Below, one piece after another: positions 21,746 to 36,400 of a DNA stretch of 64,000 nt (position 1 is the stretch's first letter; each line of letters begins with the position of its first letter). The position numbers were made by a program, and so were the translations under genes. Origin of the DNA: Haliclystus octoradiatus (Eukaryota; Cnidaria; Staurozoa; Stauromedusae; Haliclystidae); assembly GCA_916610825.1 (NCBI GenBank), contig OU744454.1, forward strand, positions 149,001 to 213,000, in the 5' to 3' direction. The notes beneath the pieces were generated by a model. The model ran no database searches. It was not told the DNA's origin and worked only from the letters and a program-made list of their open reading frames with translations.

Positions 21746-24363
21746 ATGGCTGCGGAGGATTATCGGTTATCAGCAATTGATGCTGTTCATGGTTTAACTG
21801 TTCTTGAAGACGCAGTTGATCAGTTGGAGATTCTTGGGAAAATAAACACCAACATTTCACAAACTAAAAAGGTACTTCGTTTTGCCATATGTGCAGCTCG
21901 TGTATATCACGGTAAAATCTAAATCATGAAATGTGTTGAATGATCAATGATGAATGTTAGAGATTACAACTAATTATTAATTATGTTGTATCGACATTTT
22001 TAATTGACAGGAAAGGTCTGGATATGATCTTTTCAACAAAACAGATTCACACGGATTTCAGACAGGTACTGCATCTTAAATTCTCCGTATGTTATTGAAA
22101 GAACTATAATTCTTTAGATCGTCCCAAGAGTTTGAGAAAACTTATAACCTCTATCTACAGCCTACTATCTAACATTAACGTCATATCTTATATTATGTAT
22201 ATAATTCCTAGAATGAGCACGCATATCATACTGCTAGCATACAATTAAGTAGATTTAAAAGACATTAACATGTTGCTGCTATACATACATCTAGGTGGGA
22301 AATCAATTCCAGGCATCAACAAATTGAAAGATAAAGACGTCACAAAAACTGACACTGACAGGTGATTAAGCCCAGTCCCTTTTACTTTTGTATTGATAGA
22401 TAAAACAGAACTCTAACTTTGCATTTGCCTATCAGGGGATTTCTATGCCAAATACTAACAGACACTATGAATGAGCTACAACAGAATCAAACATTTGCAT
22501 GTCTCGTAAACGCTGTGTGCGAGGAAGAAAGTGCCAAGGAAGAACTGCATACAATCGTTACCAGGTAATCCATACATCAAATGAGCAGAATTTGAATTTC
22601 CAATAACGTGTGGTGTGGCACAACAAACAGTGATGTCTTGGTAGGGGAACACCGTTTCCCCACTAGTTTCTCCAGGGGAACGCCGTTCCTTCACTTTTTC
22701 ATTTGAAGTGAAGTTTTTTATATGTTCTTGTAGTGATATATATATCGATCAGCAGCAAGTGTTTTTATCTGACCATCTGGCACCATTCCTAATGGCAAAA
22801 TTGAGATTAAATTCATTCATTCATTCTCAGTTGAATTTTATTTTATACCTGAAATTGAATTTGGAACACTATCGCCATCCAAACTTTACAAGTGTCTGTG
22901 CCATTTAATAAGATACTAAATTTTAATAAATTCGACTTTCTAATTAACTTCATTTCTTAACAAGGAAATAACTAAATGACCCAATATATTATACTGAATT
23001 GGTCTCTTGAAATGCACTACAGAGCTCTCAAAAGATTATATTTTTGAAAAGTTTTCCATGGGGGCATGCCTCCAGACAACCTAAAAGGAGGGGCCTTCGG
23101 CCCCTATAAGAATTCCGAGCCATTCCCCACTATTTTTTTACAAAAAACAACACTGACAACAAATGCTATTAATTTCATTGTTAGAGAGGAAGAATGTAGA
23201 CAGAAGGTCAAAAACCTGCAAAAGAAATTAACAGATGTAAAACATACAGTGGAACAAGAAATACAGAAAAGAGATGAAATGATAGCTCATTTAAAGGATC
23301 AGTTACAAGAGGCCAAAGCCAAGACATCAATGGAGAGTAAATACATCAAGAAGGACTCTGAGGTAGATAAATGAGAAATATAATTTATATTTTATAGTTA
23401 AAAGTGTATGAACTAACTATGAATTATCTGAATGCAGGTCAAAGTCACATGCACCCAAAGACAATGCTCAAAGGCAGAGCAAGGATTAAAGAGCGAACTG
23501 GAGGTATGTGTTAATATACAATATATGATATGTGATACTGGTTGTGATACAAATAACACACATTTAATTCTTATAACTTTAGAATCTACGCATTCAGCTG
23601 GACTCAGAAGGAAGAGTCAATGCAGAAATAGAATCCTTTCTGAGAACACATCACGAAGTATAATATCAGCTGTCGTGTGTGCACTTATTAGGGACTGTTA
23701 TGATATGATATGATATACGTATGACCATAGTCGGTATGACTTGTGTTCATAGGAACTGGAACAGAAGGTTGAACATTGGATGTCTCTGTACGACAAAGAT
23801 GTAGATGCAAAACAAAATGAACTAGATGCATTGAAGGTAGGTAACAATAAAACCAGTCCATATATCTAGATAAGTGACACGAATCAGGTAACGTAATGCT
23901 ATTATATATCTAACACAGGCAAACAGGAGTCAAGATCTTGTCAGTTTACAAGAACTAACGCAAAAGGTATGCTCACCATCAGAGCATCAGTCAGTTTGGA
24001 ACATCATCGATATAGAACAAGATGTTAATATTTGTATTGTTCTATAATTACGACAGTACAATGATTACGAACGGGTCGTGCTTGATGATAGAGCAGAAAA
24101 AGAGAAAGAAAAACGGCGTGCTGCCCAGGAGCAAGAAGAACTCAACGCATGCATAAGGGTAATTCATAGGCACTGGATGCATTATTTTCTAGCTTACTTA
24201 GATTGATAAAACCAACCAACCAACCATCTTGTGTGTTGTTATATAGGTTCAGTCATGGTGGCGCGGAATAATGGTCAGGAGGCAACTCGGTCCTTACAAT
24301 AAGAAAAAGAAGAAGGGCAAGAAAGGAAAAAAATCTGGAAAGGCAAAAACTAAAAAGAAATAA
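21746..24363 (+). CDS. IQCG: IQCG / dynein regulatory complex protein 9 (DRC9)
   Basis: Eleven exons in frame: 21746-21871, 22011-22065, 22295-22361, 22436-22564, 23185-23362, 23438-23503, 23583-23657, 23753-23836, 23919-23966, 24057-24158, 24247-24363; 348 residues. DRC9 is a subunit of the nexin-dynein regulatory complex that links axonemal doublets and controls ciliary beating; it binds calmodulin through its IQ motif. Visible features: a helical N-terminal region with GFLCQILTDTMNEL; a long coiled coil (EECRQKVKNLQKKLTDVKH onward); then LRIQLDSEGRVNAEIESFL and HWMSLYDKDVDAKQNELD. Near the end are the IQ segment VQSWWRGIMVRRQLGPY and a Lys-rich tail. The last exon closely resembles mammalian IQCG. 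It is shorter than human (443) because the N-terminus is reduced. The start was chosen as the only ATG that opens the frame into exon 2. Confidence 0.93.
22642..23110. repeat. Small GC-rich hairpins in IQCG intron 4
   Basis: Short perfect or near-perfect hairpins: GGGGAACACCGTTTCCCC (about 22646), GGGGAACGCCGTTCC (about 22675), and GGGGCCTTCGGCCCC (about 23088), the last with a stable TTCG tetraloop. They stand out in an otherwise AT-rich intron. Confidence 0.7.
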
Positions 24364-24422
24364 ATAATTGTAGATACTAATTGAAATAATATACATGTAT
24401 ACAATTTATATGACATAATAAA

Positions 24423-27400
24423 TTATTCGTCAGTTTGTCCTGTATCGGCAATCAATGCGGGTATCAATGCATCCAAAATAGGTAAGCATATATTTTCTGA
24501 TGCGTCAACTGCTGATAAGTCATCCATTGTGCTTATTTCTGGTTCTGCGCTGTTTGAAAGTACAGATTGTTCTCGTATTAACGGCATCTCTTTTTCTGAT
24601 TTAAAAAGAAAAAATAGCACTCTCAGAAACCATTAGAGATTAATCAGGAAGAGGTTTAAACTAGAATTAATTTGACGGCATTCAAGTTGGTGGTTATGGA
24701 TCTACTGCACTTAAGAATCTGATTGGTATCCATCTTATAAGTAAGGTCAAGAAAGATCAATGTCAACAGCTGGATAGAGCATCTCATTAAAAAATCAAGT
24801 CAAATTCAGAAGCCATAACGTCTTCTACTCAAAAATATGGTATCCATTTCTTTACAAAGCCAAAAGCAGATTGAAGGGTTAAGCCATAGCAAAATGCAAG
24901 CTAACATGGAAACACTCACACTATCATTTTGCAAACAGTCAAAGAGTATTGTTAACAATCAATGTCTTTGTATCTAACATTAGTGTCAATTAGAAAAGAA
25001 TCATAGAAGAATTCCACTTCAGCTCAAATCGATATCAAAATAATTTTAAACGTATTTTTGCCATTTCTGTTGTGCTCTATTGAGTCAATTCTATGGATCA
25101 GTGACAAACGAGTGCCAACTTCAAATCATATAATGGCAGGAGCTATAAAACGTTGTTGGGGTTGTTGTAAGCCCTTTGACGAAATTTAAAGCAACCGGAA
25201 AGGTTCAGCGTCACATGAGTCAGTAGATCTATACTATCCAAAAAGAAACTCACCATTACTTGATGAAGTACCTGCTTCTTGTTTATCCATTAAACTGTGC
25301 TTGGACTTGTCAAACACAATATGGATCTCTGGAAATTCAATGATTTGCTTTCCAGAAAGTGCTTGGCGTAGCGTTTGTGACATTTTCAGCTCAAAATACC
25401 TACAATTAATACAACAGGGTGACAGGTGTCTCACTGAGTGTGTTGAGTGTATTATTTTTTACAAATATCGAGTACCTGTGTTATATTCGATTTATAAAAT
25501 AATCAATATATATATACATGATTTTTTCCTAACAAAGTATTTTTTTCTTTACAATAATAGTTTGTGTGATTTGTTTGGTCATTCAAAACTCTCCTTTGTT
25601 TATCAGACCCTTTGAATGCCATATATTGTACTAATAGAAGCTCTAGCAGATAGATCGCCATCACTATCATACTTTTTATTACATTATCATTTATTTTAAG
25701 GGTTAGAATACTAGCTACACTTGTGAAAGTGTTGTGCTACCTGCATGTATATAAATTTATCTCTAATTAAATTAATTGGAAAAACACAAAAAATCAAACA
25801 TTCATTTTTGCTTATTCAAGCTTCACGCCTAAGCGATCATCCGGCAATCTATGAATGTTTGATTTTTTGTGTTTTTCCAATTAATTTAATTAGAGATAGC
25901 TCTGCATATACAGATGTCATTGAGCATTATTAAAAGGTTGCCTCCCGCAGCTTTTTTCTAGCTCCTGCGGAGGGCCTTGTGGGCCTTCGGCCCAATGTTG
26001 TTACTGTTGAGAAGCTGTATTTAATTTTCTTCACTAATGAGGTGGTTTAGCTCTATATATAGCGTGGATTTCAGAATCAAAAAGGTTTTGATAACATGAA
26101 TAAAAAGTAATATAGACGGTGTCGCCCTACCGAAGGCACACGTACCACTCCTCTATTTCTAGATGAGTGGCTTTTTTCACTGAGAGCAATGATTTTAAAC
26201 GCTCTTTGTTGATCTCAGCCGCGACACTGCAGATCAATTTCAACAGATTTCATGGCAGATAGGTCTTGATTGTCAATGCACAACGATGCGCCGCAGCTAC
26301 TCACAATGCAATTCCCTCTGGACCATTCCATCCGCCATCCGCAGATGGTACTCATGTTTCAGATAAAGTCAAGGCTGAGTTGACCTTAGGAAGATTTGAG
26401 CCACAGTCGATCAGATATGATCCGATCTGAAGTTCGGTTGCTCTGCCATCTGAGCTAATCCTCCCATTAATGGAATATAATAAAAATTGACTCTTACAAT
26501 TTATAAGTGTTATAAGATTTCAAAAGTGTTATTCAATTTCAGTTAATGAATATTTTGTTGAAAAATACTTTGCCAAAGTTAAAAGGAAGGACTACAATTT
26601 TACAATGATTATTGAAGCGTTTTGGAAAATTTTAAACTAAACAAGATGGTAATTATTCCCGTATTCCAGCGCTATACTATAATGGTATTTCACAATTTAA
26701 AAGAAATACGCCCATACCAGTATCGTATAGTAGTTCATGATTTGAAAATGGAAGTATGAATTAAAGTAAGCTTTTGCAAAATAAAATTGAATTGAAGCGT
26801 AATCATTAAAAGCTAATGAAAGTGTGTTAATTAATATGTCATAGTCCTCCCATACCAGTACTGCATATACTAATAATATTTTATGGTAGGCCTATTTATT
26901 AAAGTAAGATTTTGCCAAATGATTTTCAAGTGTTCCAACTACAGTTTGATATTAATAATCTTTACTGCAGATCATATCTAATTCAATATGAACCATATAA
27001 AAATAGCTCCGCTACGCTCGGACTCATGGTGAATAATATAATAATCAAAATAAACCAATTGAAATAAAATTCAATAGAATATCAAATCAATCAAATCATC
27101 ATGCAAAGAAAAATCAAATCAAATCAAATTCAAAAAAGTAAATCAATCCAATCGAATAATATAAAAATCAGATCAAATAAAAAAATCAACTTCAATCAAA
27201 TAAAATGAAATAAATTATAACAATATCCAAATAATATAATAATATAAAGAAAAATATATCCAAATAATAAATCAAATAAAAAAAAAAAAAATGAGAAGGC
27301 AGACCGATGGGATTGAACCAAAGACCCCGCGCGCCTGATGCAGACGCTCTAGACCGTAACAAGATACAATAGAAGACGTGTGTGAAGAAGAGGTGTGAGT

Positions 27401-30400
27401 TGTACAATAGAAGAGGTGTACAATAGAAGAGGTGTGAGTTGTAATGACGTGCGAAATTGTATCTTCTTAAGGTGATGTCGCAGCAGAATTAAAACATTTT
27501 AATAAACCAAATAAAATCATGACGACTGGCTTAGCAGTTTGATGTAATAAATAACTTCAGAAAACAATATAAACAATAAATATATAATACTGTCTTGTCT
27601 AAGCCTCCAAACAAATAATGAATTGTCGGTTTAAAAGTTCTCATGGTCAAAACACAACAACAATTATCTTCGAAGTTTCACCTCAAATAGTGATGTTACA
27701 GAACGATTAAAACCTTTCATTAACCATTTCAAATAACGAGAAGAAGAAAACAATCATGGGTTATACCAATGAAGAGATAATTATGATGTAAACTAATCCA
27801 GGAGTATTAGAAAACATTTCATTTAATAATGCAATTGTAATCTCACTAAGCTGCGAGTCGGCCATCATGGCGGGCAATGGAAAAATATTTATGTCAAAAA
27901 AATTTAGCTAAAAATTTAGAATAATCACACAGCTTGCCCATTGTATTTTTAACAATAAAATGGTGTTTCTTGCGCAATCGTTTTTTGTTCGACCTTTGTT
28001 AGCACGCAAAGCAGTGTGTTGAACGTTATTTCAAAAGAACAATAGATTTAGTCAAAAATGAAATGAAATGAAAACGTTTCCACCATGACAGCATAGACTC
28101 AAGGTCACTTACGTAACCATGAGTCAAAAATATATCAATAGGCCTACTGTTATTTCGGTAATGACTTTTTGAATAGGTTTTTGATTTAAAAGTTGGCTGA
28201 TGAATGTCAAAGCACAACTACTACAAAGACACTTAACATTTTGCAATCAACTTTAAATTAAGTATTTCATTAACTTTTGGACATATTGCGAGGACATGGT
28301 TTACTGAAATCCTACCACGGTCCACGCCACGCCTTCGTTGAATTTGTCAGCTTGAATATTTTTTTTAATAAATGTTGAAATTATCCTTGGGATCAGGGGC
28401 CTTTCGAGATTTGAGAATCATTTATGTTTAAATTTCATTATATTTTCCTTGTCGCTATTACTAAATGGTTTTGGTAGTTAATTTGATACGGCGGATGTTT
28501 TGGGATGTTTTTGCAATTCAAATGGTTGAATCCAACTATTGTTTAAAATTCAACGTAAACACAGCACTCTGTAATGAAATTTTAATGATTTCAAGCAGAG
28601 AGCTACATCTGGAAAAGTAGAATGTAACTGACAGTTGAACTTATTAAACATAAATAATCATTAATCACAAAAGTAGAAAGTAGTTTTCGTCATCATCCCA
28701 ATTCATGTTTTTGGTTTTGTTAGAGATTTCAAAACATATGATCATATTCACGCATTGTTGCCTACACGGTTTTGCTTTGCGTGGCGGTGGCTTTGATCTT
28801 TTACGGAAAACTTGATTTTTCAATTTAACGCCAAATTTATTTGATTTTTCAAATTTAAATATAGCCTATGTTCAGACCACGAAAAAGAGCTTTCAAATGA
28901 TGTATGATGTTCATGATTTCTTCGCATGGTTTTTGAGATTAGCGCGTACAAAGTTTTGAAGGTCATTTTTATATAGTAGTAGAGATTATAAACAATATTA
29001 CTGGAACAGTGTGCAACCCAGAGTACACATAGACACTCCTGCTATCGCAAGAAAGTATAGGATAACCATTGCTCACTGTAGCACATACTATCTATGCAAC
29101 TGCTACTTGGATAACAAAATTGTTACCTGTGTGGCTTCATCTGTTGGCAAAGTAAGATGTGACATTGATCAAGGCCTTTAACAGCATAAGGATTCAGTCT
29201 GCGAGAAAAACGCATATCATCATCACACTGAGGCTATAACTTTACATGAGTCATTTTGATTTGCCTTGGTAAAAATAGCATAACACTACAGTTTGTTTAA
29301 TCAATCTATTTACTGTTTGACTAGCATAACACTACAGTTTGTTTAATCAATCTAGGTACTGTTTGACTAGCATAACACTACAGTTTGTTTAATCAATCTA
29401 TTTACTGTTTGACTAGCATAACACTACAGTTTGTTTAATCAATCTAGGTACTGTTTGACTAGCATAACACTACAGTTTGTTTAATCAATCTAGGTACTGT
29501 TTGACTAGCATAACACTACAGTTTGTTTAATCAATCTGTTTACTGTTTGACTTAATATTTCGATTTTATGGTTTAAATTGAGGTGCATTTATTGAATATG
29601 ATATATTTTGCCAAATCTATTTCAATTTGACATTTAACGCGTAAATAAAATGCGTAAATACAGCCTTCATTGATTTAAATTGTAAATACACGTTTAACAT
29701 TTGATAACTAGAATAGGTCCAACATAGATCTGCATTTGAAGAAAAGAAGGTGTTTACTTCAATATGTTAGTGAATGGTGATGCTATGAGAGGTAAATGGG
29801 TCAGACCTATTCTATCTAGACCCTTTTGTGCTCGCGTTGTAATGAATTTGTAATGACTGATGGTGTCTTGGCTTGATATCAAATCCTGTTTCCTGTGTGT
29901 AGGCCTATGTATATGTGGCTATTTAAATCAACAGTTACAGAGACATTATTCATTAGTCTCATTGATTATGTTCAGTTGCACACAATGAACTTACATAGGA
30001 CGGTGTACAGGGTCCATCTCAATTGGATCTGTGTATTTCTTTAAGATCGTTTCCAAAGTGAGACCATCGTTGACCCTTGAAATGAAATAATGAAATTGCT
30101 GTTTGCGTATGATAGCAACAGTCTTTAATGAATTAAAATACTGTGGACAACAACAACCACTCAACACTGAGGTATTAAATAACAATACAGTAAGCTCCTT
30201 ATGTCAGCGTTTAACATAAACTATAACATAAGCAGATACTGTATATAATATTACAATCTGGTCTATGATTGTTTAAGGGCCATTGTGGATAAACCAAATC
30301 AGTTAGACTAATCTAATTAGGTTATTTGCCACAGACAGGAATTACTTGATACAATTGAATAGCATACTTAATTGTATAAACACAAATGATTCAATTTCTG

Positions 30401-33400
30401 TTTTCAAACATTTGAGGTCATAAAAGCTCTGTGTAAAATATTTCTTGTCTGACATTTGAATTGAGATTATGATACTATACAAACAAATACACAGAGGTCA
30501 GATTTGTAAGCTGTTTATCTTTTCTGGTTTATACTTGCAATCGATAGGGGAGAGCGGGGTGAATAATGGAAATAACAAGTCAATACGTCATTAATTTTAC
30601 GTTGAAAACGTAACTACTATATATTTACCTTTTGTCAACGTAAGATGCGTTGCAGTCTGGAAAGATCCAACTCACTGTCCAGTAGATACATTTTTCTCTA
30701 AATGAAATCAAAAATGTTTAGAACCCTTTCATAAAAAAAATATTTAACAAGAAACAGAGAATTAATGATTTATTTACTTGATATTATAAAATGAGGAATT
30801 TTGCATTCGTTTACTCATTCCTACTGGCATCAGTGAAACGTGACAGTTGAATCGTTTCGCATTGGTTCGAAATAGCATACACTAGAAATACAAAAACAAA
30901 CATCATATCTAAACATCGTAAATAATGAATATATTCTTTCTGCGTCAAACCAGTTGGTAACCTATGGAACGAACCCTTTTGCTGAGCTGGATAGAACGGT
31001 TGCGACCATCACGAATTGCATTGTCAGCCTCCCGCGCACAATCCTCCAGAAATCGATAATCTAAACAAAATGTGATGAACAAAGATTAACCACTCAAATT
31101 ACTTCAACAGGCGAAAACTCTAGACCTGAATTTAGCAATATTAGGGAGGTTTAGATTTTTTGATGAGATTAGATCTTCACCAGTTAAGTCATTACGCATG
31201 CGTATTAGAACAAGGGGATGCCGCGGAGGTTGTTTTAACCATCTGTTTACATGTAGAAGCTACCATTTTGAAATTATAGCCTCTTTTTATTTTAGATTAT
31301 GTAACCTCTCTGTGAATTATAGAAAAGCAGAGTACATGTTATTAACATTTTACAAGTTTATAGAAGATAAATAAAGTATAAGTTAAGTTGTAGTTTACAC
31401 AGTTATTACTATTAAAATTTCACCATTTGTGTTTACAAGTTATTACACATCATATTTCATAGAAACCACTTTGTTTTTTCTCTGATTATTACCATATTTC
31501 GTCATGGGTGAAACAATGAAATTTGAATACCTTTTAACGGAGATGTTACTGTACAATATGAACTAACCTTGCAATAACCGCTTGGAATTTATAGTAGACA
31601 GACAAATAAATCAGAAATGAAGACAAGAAGTCAAGTGGAAAACGAGTGGGAGGGGATAAGTGATAATATAATCGATGTTATTGTTGACGGTCAAGTTATA
31701 AATTACTTACCACATGAAATACAAGATGATGTAACAAATACTCTCAAAGAAATGTTGGCTAATAAAGAAAGCTATTCATGAACAAAATACTCATAAAGAC
31801 ACAAAGCTTTATTTGAAAAGGCTAATAAAAAGAAAAGAACAACTTGATATAAGATGTGAACTGCTGAGTAAAATTACTGAATGCAGAGATTTAATATTAC
31901 CAAGATGTCTCAAGCCACTCACTCATAAGGGCAAATAGCCAAATGCTTAATAAATAGAATACATAGACAGAATAGAACCAATACATAGAATAAATCAATT
32001 AAAAGAAACATTATCTGAGTGGACAAAAAGATAAAAACAAACACATTCAGATTACTTATAAGTCATTTGCACTTAAAGCTGATGATAGACAGTGGCCCAG
32101 ATGCCAACCCAAATGATCCATCAAAAGGTGAACTCACGCTACTCAAACCTCTTTATTCTGACGAATATGATTTTGCAGAGCCCCTTTTAACTTGGGCAGT
32201 GGTTTCAATGAAATAGATGATGATATCTTATCAAAGCTTGAACTTAATGCTGTGAACATTCAGAATATAGAGGAAATAGAGATGATGAATCAACACATGA
32301 TTGAACTTAATTTACAAATTGGAAAATGTGATAAAAAGAAGTTAAATGATTCTATCCGTACTACCAATCAAAAGAATATGAGTCAACCACCTAAAGAAAT
32401 AACAAGTCTAATGAACGAAAATCTGTTGAAGTCAAAATTAGAGGATATCAGAAGAATGTCGTCACCATCAAGAGATGAAAATTTAGATTTAACAGATGAG
32501 GATGATAACGTGTCAGCTACCATGTCTGCCTGTAGTGGAACATTGAGCTTAACTTCAAACGATCTGGTAAATCTCAATCAACTAGAAAGAGACCCAGCAA
32601 ATAAAATTCAGGCAGCAGTGAAGCAATTGAGAAAAATGAAGGTAAAAACTGCTACAGATGAAGAAATTGCTAACGACAGGGTTTTTAGAGGAAAACTAGA
32701 AAAGTTACCTCTACAAGTGTCAGAACAGGAGCTATATTTAGATGCAAATGATAGCATGCCTGTCAAAATGATGGACAAGTCGAAAAGTGGGTAACTGAAA
32801 GCTCTGAAATTGTAGATTACCTAAGCGTAATCGCAAGGAAGCTGAAAGAAAAATGAAAAACAGAGGTCGAAATGAAAAAGAAACCGAATTCAGCCGAAAA
32901 AATCTACCTGAGTTCAATGGTAGTTACAGCCAATATATGACATGGAAGCGTCAAACCCTACAGACACTAGAAGATTTTAGACAACCTTAGCATAAATGGA
33001 AATTGATTATTTCCACGTCGTGTTTCAAGAACTGTCAGGGGCATGCATTAGATGTAGTGAATAGAGTAATAAACGAAAATACTGAATCGGAACCATTTCT
33101 CAATGAACTAGACAGTCAATTCGGGGAACCGACAGTCCTTTCAGCTATTATAGTGGATAGAATTAGAAATATAAAAAATACCATGTGGAAACGATGACCC
33201 TCAAGCCATTGAGATGCAAAAGGTAATTTTTGCTACAAATTCAGAAGTGTTAGCTTGTGATATCAAAGAAATGGTTTGCCAGAGTCTACTAATCGAAGAA
33301 GTATTTGCAAACTTACCACCTGTTTTTGCAGAGAGGCGGTATTTGAAAAAACCAATTGATGTATGGGATAACTGCATTCAAGATATAGATTACAGATATT

Positions 33401-36400
33401 GGATCAAAATCTTATCACACTGTCGGCGGAAAAATAGATATCCTGTTAGGAATTGACCCCCATGCACTATTTCCTGAATTAATCAAAAAAATTAATCATC
33501 TTGGACTTTATAGAAGTAAAATCACTGGGATAGACATGATTGGTGGCTCAGATAAAAATCAAAAGACAGTAGTCCTCTGTAAGCTAGTGCAAATAAAATC
33601 AGTTAAAGAAAAGCAGAAGATATTTATGGACATTCTTACTTGCAAAAACATAGATTTATGTGAAAAAAACACCAAATAAGCAACTTGAAAAGCAAGATAT
33701 TGATCTCTATGCTTCGTTAGACCATAAAGATGGACATTGGTACGCAAATTACCACTATTACGAGAAATTAAATGATCTACAAACTAATTGACGATCAGTA
33801 GAAAAAATGATGAACAGTGTTATGGCCAAGCTTCAAAAGAAGCCTCATCTGAAGTCTATGGTAAAGGATCAAATATCTTCAAACTTTGAAAGAAAGCATT
33901 GGGTTCCACTTAGTGAATTAAATTCTTGATGATAAACTGCGACAGCATTACTTGCCTTGGAATATGGTAGTAAACGAAAATAGTAAATCGACACCAGTGC
34001 GATTGGTCACAAACAGTTTAAATACTGACAAGCATGGACTTAGTCTTAACATGTACCAGGTACAACGTAAATCTGAAATTGGAGATTTACGTTAAGTTCT
34101 TCTGACATTCCTCACAAAATATTTCCATTGGAGACTTGTCAAAATATTTCAACAGTTTTCAGCTATCAAAAGAAGACATGAGCCTGAGGAGACTACTGAT
34201 ACCTTACAATCTTATTCCTGACAACTTGAAACATTACATGCAACCACCCAACATTTTCTCAAAGTAGTTGAGGCTTCGATGCCATTTGGAGATGCAGCTG
34301 CAGCTTGGTTGGCAGTATTGGCCCAAATTAAAAATGCAGAGAAATTCTCATATTTAGTTCCGCAATTTGAGGATCGCATTTTGACAATCTACACACAACA
34401 AAGTTATGTTGATGACTGCATTCTAAGAGGCAAGTGGGAAGAAGATTTGGAACCGCTTCAGAAAGCAATGCGAAAAGTGGCAGAAGCTGGAGGATTTGTC
34501 TTCAAGGAATTTACTTCTGTTGGCGATGAAAAACAGGAAAATACACTTAGGTATTTATGGGATGCCAAGTCAGACTGCATATCTTTAAAAAATTGGTTTA
34601 ACCTTGGGAGGAAAGATCGTGGCCAAAGATTAGAAGAAGATTTGACAAAAGAAAATGTGAGATTAAAAGTTGAAGTCTTTCACTAAAAGAGATGCCCTCT
34701 CTGTCTGAGGACAAATATTTGATCCTCTCGGGTTGTTCGTGCCATTGGTAATTAAACTAAGAATTCTCTACGGTGATGTGTGCATCAAGATTCCAGAAAA
34801 AGATTCATGGAGTCAAGAACTTGACAAAGACCTGAAAGAACGGTATAACCATTTTTAACCTGTTTTGGGAAGCAAGAACAGTCACATTTCCTAGAACTGT
34901 TATTCGTCATGATGTCATTCAGAAGCCAACAACTGTTTCTGCAAAAATAGCAACATTCTGCGACGGAGGAGACAAAGGGTATGCTGCCTGTATTTATCTT
35001 GTAACTGAAACAGAAACTGGTCATGCCTCAAAATTACTATCTGCATCAATGGCAAGAACAACTGGAACTAAACGATTTTCAATTCCTCAAATAGAATTGC
35101 TCAGTGCTTAACTAGGGGTCAAGTTATGGACAAAGTTATTGACTCACTGCCAAAGGAAATTAATGTTACTGATAGTTATTTCTTTTCCGATTCAATGACG
35201 GTGTTACAACAATTATCATGTCATTCTGGTTCGTTTAATGTGTTTGTTGGAACCAGAATAGAGAATGTAAAAGCAGAAACAAACATTAATGATTGGTTTT
35301 ATGTGCCAACTGGATGAAATCCTGCAGACCTTGGAACAAAAGAAACTGCCACAGTTGCAGATTTGGTATCCAAAAAGTGGATGAATGGAGAGTTTCTATC
35401 ACAATCCAAATGTTTTTGGCCAGTGAAAGCAATAAATGATTTATCACATAATTCTATTACACCTCTTTCAGACTTAGCAAAAACATACCGAACAGCCGGA
35501 AGCACAACAGCAGTAAACAAAGTATGTGTTTGTGGTACTTTAACATAATTAGTACAACAGCAGCAATTTCAATACATTTAATAATATCGATAGTTTCGAT
35601 TTTCACATATAATCCTATCCGTTCTCTCTGTATAGTTTCCGATATATATTCAGGGCGTGAAATAAGTGCCGGTCATCAGCCATTGACCGGCAAAGTTTGT
35701 CAAACCGCGGCCATTCTTGACCGGTGGTATTGTTTGAAATCTACTTGAGAAGTAATCTCAAATATTATATGTTCATAGTTGTATTTGATTTTTGAATTCA
35801 AAAATCAAACAATACGAAATAACCTTACTGTTCTATTTCTGTTTATTTTTTAAGGCAAGATGAATTCAGACATTAGCACCGGTCAGGCACCGGTAGCATG
35901 ACCACGTTAAACTAAATAGGCGGGTGCTTGTGTCGTCTACCGTCTCTGTCAACAATCGATGTGTTATTAATAAATTATTTTACAGAATAATGAATCACGT
36001 TAGTGTTGTCTACTCAAAAGTCACCACAAATCAATTAGCGTCATGACAATAGATGATATAAATAACTGTTTTTTGAATGTTGTAAATACTGCGTCGGCGT
36101 CACAAAATTGAGCACGTCAAGTTGCTTTGTGCTTTCATAAATAGCTTAATTGCATAATATTCTGATTGCAGACTTTACGGATATTGATGTTAGTCTTTTG
36201 AAGAAATGAGTTCATTCAAATCATGTTCCAATTGAGATCTAGCCAGTTGATCTAGCGTACCGTAGCGACCGTAGCCTCGCTCTAATTTCAAGATGTCCAG
36301 ACTTCTTTCTAGGCTCAAATCAATTTGAAATCAATTAAGGGGGACCGTATGGATTATTCAATAGCAGTATGACAATCACATATGAAGACTATAAAGTTGA

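Noticed and set aside
29277-29552. CRISPR-like array
   Set aside because: Whole 46-bp units repeat without spacers; this is an animal minisatellite.
32192-32794. 200-codon frame as a host gene
   Set aside because: It lies between the 5' LTR and gag/protease remains on the same strand and is best read as part of the BEL/Pao gag region.
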